Assembly (NCBI RefSeq): GCF_963677125.1
Contig: NZ_OY781882.1
Coordinates: 4,114,501 to 4,178,500 of the forward strand
Direction of reading: 5' to 3'
From: an uncultured Desulfobacter sp.
GTDB lineage: Bacteria > Desulfobacterota > Desulfobacteria > Desulfobacterales > Desulfobacteraceae
DNA length: 64,000 nt
The notes beneath the pieces are model-generated. The model saw only the letters and a list, made by a program, of their open reading frames with translations, searched no databases and was not told where the DNA came from. Both the position numbers and the translations under genes were made by a program. Of this stretch, positions 16,223 through 25,263 are shown one piece after another; position 1 is the stretch's first letter; each line of letters begins with the position of its first letter.

Positions 16223-18637
16223 ATGAAACTTAATTTCAAATATAAAATTATTCTGCCTGTTTTTTTTCTGCTTGTCGCCGGTTTAGGGGGGATGGCGTTT
16301 ATCTCGGGTTCCAAAGCCAAAAGCGCGCTTAAAAACAGTATGGTCAACCAGCTTGTCAAAACCAGCCAATCAACTGTTTTAACAATGGATGCATGGGTGG
16401 ATGCCCGGACCAAGGATATCGAAACATGGCAGACTATGGCAAGCTGCCGGGATCTATTTAAAGAAGGAAATCAAGGAGAGACGGCCCGGGAAAATATAAA
16501 CCAGATGTTTGCACAATTGCGCCAAAGATATGGCTTCTACGAAGGGATAAGCATTGCTGATGCAACCGGTGAAATTATTTCGGGGTCTCCGACTTCAATC
16601 ATAGGAAAAATTAATGTTGGGCAGAGGGGTTATTTTAAAAGCGCCATGGCTGGTCAAACCCAAATTTCAAATGTATTGAAGAGCAAAGCTTCGGGAAATC
16701 CAATTTTTGTTATTGCAACGCCCATAAAAAGCGGAGGAGCAATCAATGGCATTTTATTTGCCGTGGTGGATCTTCAGGCATTTTCATCTAAGTTTACAGA
16801 TCCTGTTAAGATCGGAGAAAAAGGCTATGCATACCTGATAGACAGCAACGGGATGGTTGTTGCCCATTCGGATAAAACGAAGATCAACAAGTTGAACCTG
16901 GCCGATACGGAATATGGCCGGCAGATAATAAACCAAAATAGTGGCTGCTTTCCGGCGATAGTTGACCAAAGAGCGGTTCATAACGCCTTTGCCCACTCAA
17001 ATAAAATCAATGTTATTGCAGTTGTTCAGTCTGATGATCAGGAAATGTTCGCACCTACCAATGCCCTGACCCGGTTTAATCTTATCCTATCCATTTTTAT
17101 CATCCTATTTGCCATAGCCGTTGTCTGGATAACGGCCTCAATGATTGTCCGGCCAGTCAATGCAACCGTCGCAGCGATTAAGGATATCTGTGAGGGTGAC
17201 GGAGATTTAACCCAGCGGATTGCCATCAAAAGCGGGGATGAAATAGGAGAACTGGCAAAGTGGATAAATAATCTGATATCCAGATTGAATAAAATCATTG
17301 TACATATCGGCGTTGATTCGGAGACGGTTTCTGCGTCTTCCGAAGAACTGCTATCAGTGGCGGAACTTATGCTGGAAGATTCGCAAAGCCTTACCAACCA
17401 GTCTGAAACTGTAGCCGGTGCCGCAGATGGAATGAGTCAAAGCATGGACTCCGTGGCATCGGCCACTGAACAGGCTGTCGACTATCTGGCATCGGTGACG
17501 GACTCAACAGGACAAATAAAAGAAAATTTAGATCAAGTGGCTGAAAACTGTAACAAAGCCAGGCAAATAACCCAAACTGCGGCAGAGACGGTCAATGCGG
17601 CAACCCGTAGAGTTGTTACTTTAGGCACCTCGGCTAATGATATCACAAAGGTTACCGAAGTGATCACTGAGATTGCCGAACAGACAAACCTGTTAGCCTT
17701 GAATGCCACCATTGAAGCGGCCCGGGCCGGCGAAGCGGGAAAAGGCTTTGCCGTGGTAGCGGCAGAAATAAAAGGACTGGCCGCTCAGACAGCTGATGCA
17801 ACCATGGATATAAAACAACGGATAGATGAGATCCAGAACTCTTCAAATGCGACGGTTCATGAGGTTGAACAGATTACCCAGGTTATTTCAGAAGTGACAC
17901 GGATTGTTTCTGAAATTTCTGAAGCCATAGAAGGACAGTCCGACTATGCATCCATGGTTGCTGAAAACATTGAGCTCGTGTCATCCGGAATCAGTGAGGT
18001 TAATGAAAATGTCGGTGAAAGTTCCACGGCATCATCACAAATCTCCAAGGAAATTACAGAAGTCAACGAAGTGTCCGAAGAGATGACCCAGCGCAGTGCT
18101 CGGTTGAAGCAAAGCGCCCAGGAACTTTCCACTCTGTCAGGCAAATTGAGGGACATGATCGGTGTGTTTAAAGTATCGGTTGAAGAGGCTGGTGTTGATA
18201 AAAAACCGGATATTAAATCCGAGGCGATTAATGACCTCATGCCCTGGGGAAGACGGCTGGCTTTTGACATTCCTGAGATCGATGAACAGCACAAGGAGCT
18301 GGTCTCCATGGTAAATGAGCTTCACCGGGCCATGAAGATGAAAATGGGTAGCCAAGAGGCCGGGGCCGTTTTAACCCGGTTAGCCAATTATACGGTGTAT
18401 CATTTCGAGTATGAAGAAAAGCTGTTTGATACCCACGGATATCCAGATGCCGCCAATCATAAAAAAATACATCAAGACCTTGTGGCCAAAGTTTTGGCAT
18501 TTAGCAAAGAGTTTGAACAAGGACAGGCCGCACTCTCCATGGATTTGATGAAATTCCTTACGGACTGGCTGAAAAATCACATAATGAAGACAGATAAGGC
18601 ATATGTCCCATTTCTAAAAGACAAACTGGGGCTGTAA
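16223..18637 (+). CDS. Chemoreceptor with Cache sensor and C-terminal hemerythrin domain
   Basis: An 804-residue methyl-accepting chemotaxis protein. It has an N-terminal membrane helix, a periplasmic Cache-type domain (about 40-275; AYLIDSNGMVVAHSD), a second membrane helix, HAMP and a signalling domain (ITEIAEQTNLLALNATIEAA). The tail is a bacteriohemerythrin from about residue 673. All diiron ligands are visible: His690 in DEQHKEL, His/Glu in HFEYEE, two His in HKKIH, and His/Asp in HIMKTD. This is the architecture of Desulfovibrio DcrH, an O2-binding receptor. AAGGTGA at 16211-16217 supports the ATG at 16223; the in-frame GTG at 16214 lies in that site. Its ligand-binding periplasmic domain and cytoplasmic O2 domain may integrate two signals. 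Confidence 0.92.
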   Translation: MKLNFKYKIILPVFFLLVAGLGGMAFISGSKAKSALKNSMVNQLVKTSQSTVLTMDAWVDARTKDIETWQTMASCRDLFKEGNQGETARENINQMFAQLRQRYGFYEGISIADATGEIISGSPTSIIGKINVGQRGYFKSAMAGQTQISNVLKSKASGNPIFVIATPIKSGGAINGILFAVVDLQAFSSKFTDPVKIGEKGYAYLIDSNGMVVAHSDKTKINKLNLADTEYGRQIINQNSGCFPAIVDQRAVHNAFAHSNKINVIAVVQSDDQEMFAPTNALTRFNLILSIFIILFAIAVVWITASMIVRPVNATVAAIKDICEGDGDLTQRIAIKSGDEIGELAKWINNLISRLNKIIVHIGVDSETVSASSEELLSVAELMLEDSQSLTNQSETVAGAADGMSQSMDSVASATEQAVDYLASVTDSTGQIKENLDQVAENCNKARQITQTAAETVNAATRRVVTLGTSANDITKVTEVITEIAEQTNLLALNATIEAARAGEAGKGFAVVAAEIKGLAAQTADATMDIKQRIDEIQNSSNATVHEVEQITQVISEVTRIVSEISEAIEGQSDYASMVAENIELVSSGISEVNENVGESSTASSQISKEITEVNEVSEEMTQRSARLKQSAQELSTLSGKLRDMIGVFKVSVEEAGVDKKPDIKSEAINDLMPWGRRLAFDIPEIDEQHKELVSMVNELHRAMKMKMGSQEAGAVLTRLANYTVYHFEYEEKLFDTHGYPDAANHKKIHQDLVAKVLAFSKEFEQGQAALSMDLMKFLTDWLKNHIMKTDKAYVPFLKDKLGL

Positions 18638-18656
18638 AAGAAAATGTATCCAGGAT

Positions 18657-21200
18657 TTACCTGAAGCCATCTTTGTCGGAGACGTTTTCAAGATAATCCA
18701 GAATGCTTTTGCATGCGTTTTGTAACTGACCAACCAACGGGGATGCATCTTTTATGTTTGACTCTGCGCCCATTTGTTCAAGCCTGTAGGCGGTTTGCGC
18801 CGCTGATTTGGCGGCCAGATAATTGAGCATGCCCTTTAGCTGGTGTGCGCTTTTTTGCAGCTCCGGGCCATCGTCGGCAGAAATACTTTCCATAATCCGG
18901 GTTAAAACAGGGCCATGGTTTTTTTTAAATGTTCGGGTACATTTATCCAACAAAGATTTATTGGCGCTCATGATCTCCCTGAGTTCGGCCATATCCACAA
19001 CATTTTCGTCGTTTTCTTTTTTCATAACCAATGCGTCTTTGGGGTAGATGTCGTTTTTGCAGTAACTTTCGGGCATAGTTCGTTCAATTGCATCTGCCAA
19101 AGCACGCGCAGTCAGAGGCTTTGTGATGTAATCATCCATCCCATTGGCCAAAAAGAGCTCTCGGTCCTGTTTCATTGCGTGGGCGGTCAGGGCGATGATG
19201 GTTACCGGCTCAAGGTTGTGTTCTTTTTCATACTTACGAATATTCATGGCGGCATCCAGGCCGCTCATCACGGGCATCTGGCCGTCCATAAGGATCAGAT
19301 CAAATTGGCTGGCTTTGAATAAATCCACGGCTTCCTGTCCGTTTTCAGCGATTTGGATATCCGCTATATTCATTTTTTTTAAAAGGTTTTCAGCCACGAT
19401 GCGGTTCATTTCATCGTCTTCTGCTAAAAGTAGTCGGCATGAACAGGTGAGCTTAAAAGTGTCAGAATCGGCTTGCATTCTTTGGGTGTTGCCTTGGCTC
19501 TGCATGTTGATTAAAGAATCGGGAGATGACAAACAGCCGATAAAATCTGCATACTTTACGGGTTTGTTTAGGTTTATGATCCGGGGGTGGGTGGCGTTAC
19601 TTTGTTGATGATTTTGACGTCCAAGGAACGCAAGACGCACAAAAGTAGTATCTGAAATATCGCAGGTCTCGGCAGCGGCTTCAACCAGATCCGTTGACGG
19701 TATTCCGGGAAGATCCTGGTCAAAAAAGACATAGCTGAACGGTGTGTTCGATTCCCGGGCTGAAAGGATTTTGCTGCAGGCGTCAATGATATCACAGGCT
19801 TCCTGGAACGGATATCCCAAAGGTTTTATATATTCGATCAAGACCTGTCTGGCTGCCGGGTTGGCATCGGCGATTAATACCATCGCATCCTGTTTCAGAC
19901 TCACATCAGGTATTGGTTCCCGTTTATTCTGCTGCTTAAATCCTATTTTGCACCAGAAGGTGGACCCCTTATTCTCCTGTGAGGATACTCCGACCTTTCC
20001 CCCCATCATTTCGGTCAGCTGTTTGCAGATCGCCAGTCCAAGTCCGGTGCCGCCATATTGTCGGGTCATACTTGCGTCCACCTGGGAAAAAGATTGGAAT
20101 AATCCGTTTATCCGGTCCTTTGGAATACCGATTCCCGTGTCGGTTACTGAAAATTTGATCTGCACGTCAAACGAGGTTTTTGATTCTAAACCGACCTGAA
20201 GCACAACGCCGCCCTGCCGGGTAAATTTAACGGCATTTCCGCAGAAATTCATGATGATCTGGCGCAGCCGCACCGGATCGCCCTTTAGCATCACCGGCAC
20301 ATCGGCTTCAAAAATTCCTGCAAAAAAGAGGCCTTTTTCAAATAGGGATATGGATATAATATCTGAAAGCTCTTCTATGACTTGTCTTAAATTAAATTCA
20401 ATTTCCTCTATATCCAGTTTTCCCGCTTCGATTTTTGAATAATCCAGGATATCATTAATAACGTTGAGAAGCGCGTTGGACGAGTTTTTCATGAGCATCG
20501 TAAAATGGCGCTGTTCTTCGGTCAAAGAGGTCCCCAGAAGAAGTTCAACCATGCCGATCACCCCGTTCATGGGGGTTCGTATTTCATGACTCATATTTGC
20601 TAAAAATTGATCTTTTGCAATATTCGCCGCTTCTGCCCGTTCCTTGGCCCGGGCAAGCTCTTTGTTAGACTGTTCCAGTTCAGACGTCCGGTTTTGGATT
20701 TCAGATTGAAGCCGTTTGGAGTACTCGGCGCTCTGGGTCTGGTTTTGAGCAAGAATATCCTGGTACTTTTTTTCAAGGACCCTGATTCTTCGATCACGCT
20801 GCTCTTTGTGAGCTGCGAGCAGCGCCTTTTCTTCTGACAAAAGGAGTTCTTTGTTATGGAGAGTTTTACAAAGATTGATAATATCCCGGGTCATGGCAAA
20901 CGCCGTGGTCGGATCAAGCTCCTGGGGTATTTCACATACAATAACCGAATTCATCTCTTGTAGGGATAAAGACAGCAACGGCCCGTTGGGTCCGGTTAAT
21001 ACTTGTCCGCTGTCAACGGTTTGTCGCAGTTGCTCGGCAAGGCCGGCATCCGTAAGAAAATCTGATAAGGATCCAACGATGCCGCCTGTGTTCAGCAAAA
21101 TTCCAAACGTGTAGGTTGGAATATATTGATTCAGTAACCCAAGAAAGTCGGTGTTGATTTCGTCATCTGATTCTTGAAGAATATCATCAAACAAGTTCAT
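18657..21200 (-). CDS. Hybrid histidine kinase (HisKA-HATPase-REC-REC-Hpt)
   Basis: An 847-residue cytoplasmic kinase. Residues 1-110 are an input region I cannot name, followed by a coiled coil. The phosphoacceptor is His205 in MSHEIRTPMNG, then HATPase (FCGNAVKFT, DTGIGIP, GGTGLGLAI). A first receiver is degenerate-looking; a second (LLAEDDEMNR, LILMDGQMP, KPL) is intact, and a C-terminal Hpt has HQLKGMLNYLAA. It is the last gene of a REC, HDOD, kinase operon and overlaps the HDOD gene by 14 bases. ATG 21200 or 21209 are both possible starts; neither has an ideal ribosome site. The REC-Hpt end resembles the separate protein at 30615-31409. Confidence 0.88.
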   Translation of the reverse strand: MNLFDDILQESDDEINTDFLGLLNQYIPTYTFGILLNTGGIVGSLSDFLTDAGLAEQLRQTVDSGQVLTGPNGPLLSLSLQEMNSVIVCEIPQELDPTTAFAMTRDIINLCKTLHNKELLLSEEKALLAAHKEQRDRRIRVLEKKYQDILAQNQTQSAEYSKRLQSEIQNRTSELEQSNKELARAKERAEAANIAKDQFLANMSHEIRTPMNGVIGMVELLLGTSLTEEQRHFTMLMKNSSNALLNVINDILDYSKIEAGKLDIEEIEFNLRQVIEELSDIISISLFEKGLFFAGIFEADVPVMLKGDPVRLRQIIMNFCGNAVKFTRQGGVVLQVGLESKTSFDVQIKFSVTDTGIGIPKDRINGLFQSFSQVDASMTRQYGGTGLGLAICKQLTEMMGGKVGVSSQENKGSTFWCKIGFKQQNKREPIPDVSLKQDAMVLIADANPAARQVLIEYIKPLGYPFQEACDIIDACSKILSARESNTPFSYVFFDQDLPGIPSTDLVEAAAETCDISDTTFVRLAFLGRQNHQQSNATHPRIINLNKPVKYADFIGCLSSPDSLINMQSQGNTQRMQADSDTFKLTCSCRLLLAEDDEMNRIVAENLLKKMNIADIQIAENGQEAVDLFKASQFDLILMDGQMPVMSGLDAAMNIRKYEKEHNLEPVTIIALTAHAMKQDRELFLANGMDDYITKPLTARALADAIERTMPESYCKNDIYPKDALVMKKENDENVVDMAELREIMSANKSLLDKCTRTFKKNHGPVLTRIMESISADDGPELQKSAHQLKGMLNYLAAKSAAQTAYRLEQMGAESNIKDASPLVGQLQNACKSILDYLENVSDKDGFR

Positions 21201-22077
21201 CAGTATCATCGTCCCCAAGGGAATAAATCTCTTTAACCCTTGTAATTTCCTGGGGCAGATCATCCATGATGGCACGATAGCCCATGATATTTTTCTTGAT
21301 GTGGGAAAGCAGAGGTGGGGATTGTATTTTTTTTTGTATTTCCGGGTATGCCGTATACCCCAACATAGAGGCCAGATATTCCGCGATATGCAGAATACCG
21401 GCGTGGCTGTTTGGTTCCACCGGGTTCCTGATATCGTGATGGCATTTTATCCCCTGGCAAAGATCAGGCTTCAACCCCCATTGCTCGGTCAGTAGAGCAC
21501 CGATGATGGTATGATCCGTTCCCATGACCATCCGTTCGTGATCAATCAGTTTTTGGTTTTCCGGTTCAAATGTGCGGCAAAATGATTTGAATTTTTCCGG
21601 GGCCACCTGATCCTCAACGATCAGGCCTATATCGTGGAGAATGCCGCATAGGAAATCATCCTCCCCTTTTTGAACAAAAATTCGTTCTGCAACCATATTG
21701 CAGCAAATGCTTGTCACGGCACAATGGGCCCACAATTTTTTTCTGGAAAATTCTGTGGTCGTTGAATCTTTTAAAAAAAGATTTTTCACTGCGTCGAGAA
21801 CAATCATATTTCTTAGGTTGTCCATCCCAATGTAGGCAACCGCTTCGGATATGCTTTTGATTTTTGTCCTCAGGGAAAAGTAGGAAGAGTTGATCAGCTT
21901 TAAAATTCGTAAGACCAATGTCGGATCAACCCGGATAACCGTTTCAAATTCTTCAAGAGAAGAGGTATCTTCTTCGATCATCTTCATCAGGCGGGCCGCA
22001 ACAGGCGGCACCGTTTTCAGCGCTGTAAATTTATCCAGATATAGTTTGGCCTTATTATGATAACCGGATGATTTCAT
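21187..22077 (-). CDS. HDOD domain protein
   Basis: A 296-residue protein that is almost entirely one HDOD domain: FTALKTVPPVAARLMKMIEE, VDPTLVLRILKLINSSYFSL, AYIGMDNLRNMIVLDAVKN and GILHDIGLIVEDQVA. The HD motif is kept in part, but HDOD proteins generally act as signalling scaffolds rather than hydrolases. AGGAAAA before the ATG supports the start. It sits between a stand-alone receiver (63-base gap) and the hybrid kinase (overlap), so the three probably form one pathway: kinase to receiver, with HDOD as partner. Confidence 0.87.
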   Translation of the reverse strand: MKSSGYHNKAKLYLDKFTALKTVPPVAARLMKMIEEDTSSLEEFETVIRVDPTLVLRILKLINSSYFSLRTKIKSISEAVAYIGMDNLRNMIVLDAVKNLFLKDSTTTEFSRKKLWAHCAVTSICCNMVAERIFVQKGEDDFLCGILHDIGLIVEDQVAPEKFKSFCRTFEPENQKLIDHERMVMGTDHTIIGALLTEQWGLKPDLCQGIKCHHDIRNPVEPNSHAGILHIAEYLASMLGYTAYPEIQKKIQSPPLLSHIKKNIMGYRAIMDDLPQEITRVKEIYSLGDDDTDELV

Positions 22078-22140
22078 GTGATTTTCCTGATCAGTGACGT
22101 CGAAAAAATACCGCTTTGGAAAAAGCGTGTTCGGAACCTG

Positions 22141-22536
22141 TTATTGGGCAGGGGAGAATCCCAATTCGGCCATTTTTTTATCCACCGCATCCTGCTTTAA
22201 CGGTTTTATGAAATAGGCCTTACACCCAGATTTGATACAACCGATGACGATGTCTTTTTCACCATGGGAGGTCACCATAATGACCATGGATTTGTGTTCT
22301 TTGAGTCCGGCATCAATGGTTTTAATTTTTTTTAAGACCTCCATCCCGCTGATATCTTTAAGAGAGATATCCAGCAAAACCAGATCAAAGGGTTTTCCTT
22401 TTTCAATACCTTTTTGATAGACTTGCAGCGCGTCAGCACCGGAAGAGACCGAGACAGATGGACCGTATTTACTGAAAATCTCCTCCATTACGGTTCTGCC
22501 GATTTCTTCATCATCAACGATGAGCATTCTATTCAT
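22141..22536 (-). CDS. Stand-alone response regulator (CheY-like)
   Basis: A 131-residue single receiver domain: MLIVDDEE at the N-terminus, phosphoacceptor Asp56 in VLLDISLKD, the switch residue in MVTSHG, and lysine in YFIKPL. There is no output domain, so it works by protein interaction. It is the first gene of the operon with the HDOD protein and the hybrid kinase downstream, the likely phosphodonor or partner. Confidence 0.9.
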   Translation of the reverse strand: MNRMLIVDDEEIGRTVMEEIFSKYGPSVSVSSGADALQVYQKGIEKGKPFDLVLLDISLKDISGMEVLKKIKTIDAGLKEHKSMVIMVTSHGEKDIVIGCIKSGCKAYFIKPLKQDAVDKKMAELGFSPAQ

Positions 22537-22788
22537 AGTAAATCATCGCTCCATAGATGTTTTAAATTTGTATTTCGAAATTATTTAATAATAGGATGAT
22601 TTCCGGGTGTATAGCAAGTAAATTTTGCGATTAGCTGTATCGCAGCGAATTACGATTCCGGTTTAAAAATCGATGATTTTATTTAATTCAGGAGACGTTG
22701 AAGCGATGGGCGTTTGGTATTCTTAATTCGTTATAAGCCGGCCGCAAGCGCGTTAATTTTACAGGGTGGCAGCCAATGTTATGAGGTG

Positions 22789-23874
22789 TCATTGGGGTGT
22801 TCTGAGATTTTTCAGCCCGGCATAGATCTGATCAAGTCCATCTCCAATTTGACGGATCTGCAGGATAAAAGAGGATGAACTGTTCCGGGCATCCAGGGGG
22901 AAGCGATCAAATTCACCGTTTTTGCGCATGGCGCCCAGCCGGGCCATAAACCGGCTGAAGCAGTCGTTGAAAGCATGGTAGGAAAAGACATCCTCACCGG
23001 TGCGGGTGTAGGTTTCCAATTGTGAAAACTGATTTTCTACCGTATCCATCAGCCTGTTAAAATCAGGTTCTATCTCGCCCTTAAAGACCCCGGTGGAATG
23101 GGCAACAATAGAGGAGAGGGCAATCAAGGTTCTGTGGAGTTTAGCAAAAAGATCTACCAGGTTAAGCAATTCCTGGCGCTGTCCCGGGATAAGCCCGGGC
23201 TCTATGGCCGCGTCCGTGCATTTTTGGGTGCAGTTATCCAGACTTTCCCGGGCTTGAAGCCGTCCGGAGAGAAGTTTAACTGAATTCGGGGCGTCACTAA
23301 GATAGGCTTTTCGAAGCTGGCTGAAATGGCGGTACTGGGCTGCAATCAGATCGCCCACGGCCTGGCGCAGCGTCTTTCTGGCAAAGTTCGGCCATACCAC
23401 AAAAGAGACTCCAAGGCCGATGCCGATACCCAAAAGCGTGTCAAGCATGCGTTCAGCACCGCTTTGCCACGGATGAGGAAATGCTGCGCTCAGAACGATC
23501 ACCAGATCAGCGGTCAGGAATGCGATGAAAACAAGATAATTTCGCCCTTTAAAGTAGAAGATTAAAAACAGCAACCCAAAGGCAAGAATGCTTATGGCAA
23601 CAAGCGGCAGCTCCAGAAAGGCAAGGAGGATGCCCACAGCTGCCCCTGCAGCCGTGCCTGCCATCCGTTTCCAACTGATGTGCAGGGTGCCGCCCAGAGA
23701 CGGGCGCATGATCACCAATACGGTGATCGGTACCCACAGGGCATGGTAAAGGGTCGTTTGTTTGACCACGGCCACGGCTAAAGTTATTGCAACAGCGGCC
23801 CTTAGGGCATGCCGGAAGATCTGGGAGGAAAAGGTTAACTCTTTGGAGAGTCTGGCCCAGTGATTATTCGGCAT
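22789..23874 (-). CDS. FUSC-family membrane protein, second half of a split exporter
   Basis: A 361-residue inner-membrane protein. Residues 20-170 contain about six membrane helices in the FUSC/aromatic acid exporter pattern, including LWVPITVLVIMRPSLGGTL and an RMAGTAAGAAVGILLAF segment. About 190 cytoplasmic helical residues follow. Its start overlaps the end of the upstream FUSC gene by 11 bases. YccS/YhfK-type exporters carry two such units in one chain of about 700 residues, and the pair here adds to that length. The substrate is unknown; organic or aromatic acids are the family guess. Confidence 0.75.
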   Translation of the reverse strand: MPNNHWARLSKELTFSSQIFRHALRAAVAITLAVAVVKQTTLYHALWVPITVLVIMRPSLGGTLHISWKRMAGTAAGAAVGILLAFLELPLVAISILAFGLLFLIFYFKGRNYLVFIAFLTADLVIVLSAAFPHPWQSGAERMLDTLLGIGIGLGVSFVVWPNFARKTLRQAVGDLIAAQYRHFSQLRKAYLSDAPNSVKLLSGRLQARESLDNCTQKCTDAAIEPGLIPGQRQELLNLVDLFAKLHRTLIALSSIVAHSTGVFKGEIEPDFNRLMDTVENQFSQLETYTRTGEDVFSYHAFNDCFSRFMARLGAMRKNGEFDRFPLDARNSSSSFILQIRQIGDGLDQIYAGLKNLRTPQ

Positions 23875-24985
23875 GGGGTTTTACCTCCAGTCTGAAGCGC
23901 TGATCTGCCAATGCCATCATGTTTTCAAGTTCGCCTACCACATTTTTCAGTTCATAAAGGGCAGCCCATGCCTCCAGGAATTTATCTTGCTCATTGTCTC
24001 CTTTCTGATACCCTTTCATCTCCACTAGAACGGTCTGGATCTCTTCCAGGTCGGCAAAGATGAGATGAAAATCGGGTTTGATGTACATGCCGATTTTCAT
24101 TTCGCTGAAAAGGTCAAAGGCCTCGCCGATTCCTGATGATGCGGTATAAAAGGCCTCTTTGAGTTCGGTAAATTCAGGTTTGTCATCGCAGAAATGGATG
24201 TGGTGAAACAATCCCACCAGGGCTTCAAACAGCCGAACCAGGGAAAAATAATAAAGGCCGGGTCCGCCTTGGGTGCGGCTGCCTTTTAACGGATCCACAT
24301 TGAAACTTTCCATGAAGACCCGGTATCGGCGTATGGATGTCGAGGCTTCTGAACTCAGGTAATTTAAGTTTGCATCTGTGACCCTGGGGTTTTTGATTCT
24401 GGCGCAAAGTCCGTCAAAAAATAGCCCCATATCTTCAACCGCCAACTTGGCTGCCGATAAAAGAACCTTTTCCGGATCAAATGGCCACAGGTAAAAGTTG
24501 ATTAAAAATGAAATCAGGCCACCGCCCATCAGATAGGCCGATCGCACGAGTCCGGGAATCGGTGCTGCCGGGGAAAAAACAGAAATCATGGTGACCACAA
24601 GACATCCGATGCCGATGGTGGAGGCGGAGACGCCTAAGGATGAAACAAAAAAACAGGCAAAAGATAAAATAAAGATAAATGCCAGACTTGCCCCGGCATG
24701 GCCGCCAATGACAGCCGCTATGGGCACAGTAAGTGATACGGTTCCCAAAAGGATCAATCCATACATTTTCCGGCGGCTGAAGGTACTGCCGGTACGGAAC
24801 AAAATTGTACAGAGCGCGCCGATCAACCACCACAGAAGATCATGGCCGCCCAGCCCAAGGACCAGGGCTGCCGCCAGAGAAAGCAGGCAGCATACCGTTG
24901 CCTTGGCTGCATATTTGGTAATAAACAATCCGGGATCTGTGGGGCGTATGAATTTAATATAAAACCGATTTAAGAATCGGGGCAT
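23864..24985 (-). CDS. FUSC-like membrane protein, first half of a split exporter
   Basis: A 373-residue protein with about six membrane helices in residues 25-170 (YAAKATVCCLLSLAAALVLG, LLWWLIGALCTILFRTG, and others). A cytoplasmic alpha-helical half follows. It resembles the N-terminal unit of YccS/FUSC exporters. The next gene, overlapping by 11 bases, supplies the second unit, so the two products likely assemble. Both reading frames are complete with sensible ends, so this is a split gene rather than a sequencing frameshift. No membrane-fusion partner (AaeA type) is next to it. Confidence 0.7.
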   Translation of the reverse strand: MPRFLNRFYIKFIRPTDPGLFITKYAAKATVCCLLSLAAALVLGLGGHDLLWWLIGALCTILFRTGSTFSRRKMYGLILLGTVSLTVPIAAVIGGHAGASLAFIFILSFACFFVSSLGVSASTIGIGCLVVTMISVFSPAAPIPGLVRSAYLMGGGLISFLINFYLWPFDPEKVLLSAAKLAVEDMGLFFDGLCARIKNPRVTDANLNYLSSEASTSIRRYRVFMESFNVDPLKGSRTQGGPGLYYFSLVRLFEALVGLFHHIHFCDDKPEFTELKEAFYTASSGIGEAFDLFSEMKIGMYIKPDFHLIFADLEEIQTVLVEMKGYQKGDNEQDKFLEAWAALYELKNVVGELENMMALADQRFRLEVKPHAE

Positions 24986-25263
24986 GGGTAGGGCCTTTCA
25001 TTATTTGCATAAGGTTTTTAAAGATAAAAACCCTGCTTTTAAATATCATAAACGGCAGGGGATTGCACTTGATGATTATGCAGATTACATGCGATCATCC
25101 TGGCCCTCCATTTTCTAAACTTGCAATTCCAACCCTTTAAATGTATTCTGATTTCATAATCCTTAGGCGATAAAATTTGCCTTTTTTCCTAAATCGACCG
25201 GCACAAGGCGAATCCGATCTGATACGAATTAAGCGGCAGGTCTTTTCCGTACAGATTGGATAT

